Positions 62,060 to 64,000 of a DNA stretch of 64,000 bases are shown piece by piece. Both the position numbers and the translations under genes were made by a program. Every line of letters begins with the position of its first letter. Position 1 is the stretch's first letter. This DNA comes from Archangium primigenium (GTDB lineage Bacteria; Myxococcota; Myxococcia; Myxococcales; Myxococcaceae): assembly GCF_016904885.1 (NCBI RefSeq), contig NZ_JADWYI010000001.1:8861224-8925223 (forward strand). Direction: 5' to 3'. The notes under the pieces are model-generated. The model ran no database searches. It was not told the origin of the DNA and saw nothing but the letters and a program-made list of their open reading frames with translations.

Positions 62060-62338
62060 ATGGACTTCGAATGGATGGCCTGGACGCTCCCCACCGCGGG
62101 CTTCTTCGGCTTCATCGTCCTCACCCTGGCGGCCTACACGGTCTGGGGCATCCGCGCCCCGTCCCTGCCCCGCCGGGGCCTGTTGCCCATGCCCACCACC
62201 CGGGGAGACCGGCTGTTCGTGGGCCTCTTGGGCAGTGCCTTCATCCACCTCGCCTGGGTGGGCCTGACGGATGCCTCCGTCTGGGTCGCCACGGGCCTGT
62301 CGTTGTTGTTCCTCGTCTTCATTTCCCGCTGGGGGTAG
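62060..62338 (+). CDS. DUF2160 small membrane protein
   Basis: A 92-residue protein with three hydrophobic segments (about 10-30, 48-68 and 72-90) and the conserved motif LPRRGLLPMPTTRGDRLFVGL. DUF2160 genes are regularly found between glpQ and glpV in glycerol importer operons, so it may be an accessory subunit of the transporter. It lies 6 bases after glpQ and 4 bases before the binding-protein gene. No biochemical role is known to me. Confidence 0.88.
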   Translation: MDFEWMAWTLPTAGFFGFIVLTLAAYTVWGIRAPSLPRRGLLPMPTTRGDRLFVGLLGSAFIHLAWVGLTDASVWVATGLSLLFLVFISRWG

Positions 62339-62342
62339 CACC

Positions 62343-64000
<1,658 letters not shown>

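Overview
The window is a GC-rich chromosomal segment, with almost every third codon position G or C, packed with genes on both strands. It fits a fruiting, predatory myxobacterium (Myxococcota, probably the Cystobacterineae group with Myxococcus, Stigmatella and Cystobacter). The support is an alkylglycerone-phosphate synthase operon for ether lipids, a heme oxygenase and bacteriophytochrome operon, many lipoproteins with short Cys-containing signal peptides, orphan sensor kinases, and a DUF1501/cytochrome/FG-GAP envelope operon. I see no rRNA, tRNA, insertion sequence, prophage or CRISPR array. The window cuts one gene at each end: selO on the left and a substrate-binding protein gene on the right.

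Left part (1-12.1 kb): the SelO C-terminus, an orphan membrane histidine kinase, a secreted cyclase-family hydrolase, a secreted intradiol-dioxygenase-like lipoprotein, an OpgC-like membrane acyltransferase, an unknown secreted protein and a secreted PI-PLC fused to a beta/gamma-crystallin domain. A copper-handling group follows: an MbnH-type di-heme enzyme, an MbnP-type lipoprotein, a YtkA/FixH-like protein and SCO1.

Ether lipids and neighbours (12.1-28.2 kb): a leftward three-gene operon encodes AGPS, a fatty acyl-CoA reductase fused to a GNPAT/PlsB-type acyltransferase, and an extended SDR. Together they could cover the route from acyl-CoA and DHAP to alkyl-glycerol phosphate. Around it lie a deoxyhypusine-synthase-like enzyme, an LpxL-like acyltransferase, an orphan astB, small envelope proteins, an SDR, a leftward group (nucleotidyltransferase-like protein, ugd, D-2-hydroxyacid dehydrogenase) and a DUF418 membrane protein.

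Centre (28.2-41 kb): two overlapping lipoprotein genes (one with a JAMM-like motif), a glycosyltransferase/methyltransferase fusion translationally coupled to a PII protein, a small cytochrome c, mfd, and a leftward set comprising a ferritin-like protein, argE, an unknown protein, a PleD-like diguanylate cyclase and an OmpA-family lipoprotein.

Right part (41-64 kb): a leftward five-gene operon for exported proteins (Cys-rich DUF1549-like heme protein, lipoprotein, Tat-exported DUF1501 protein, cytochrome-like lipoprotein, giant FG-GAP lipoprotein). Then come a DUF420 protein, a four-gene light-sensing operon (bphO, bphP, receiver, receiver-kinase), a subtilisin-like lipoprotein protease, and a rightward glycerol-type ABC importer operon (glpS, glpT, glpP, glpQ, DUF2160, glpV).

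Control features: several leaders contain perfect inverted repeats that bury the Shine-Dalgarno sequence or abut the start codon. The operon ends carry U-tract-free GC hairpins. Most co-directional pairs overlap as ATGA, GTGA or TGATG, implying translational coupling.
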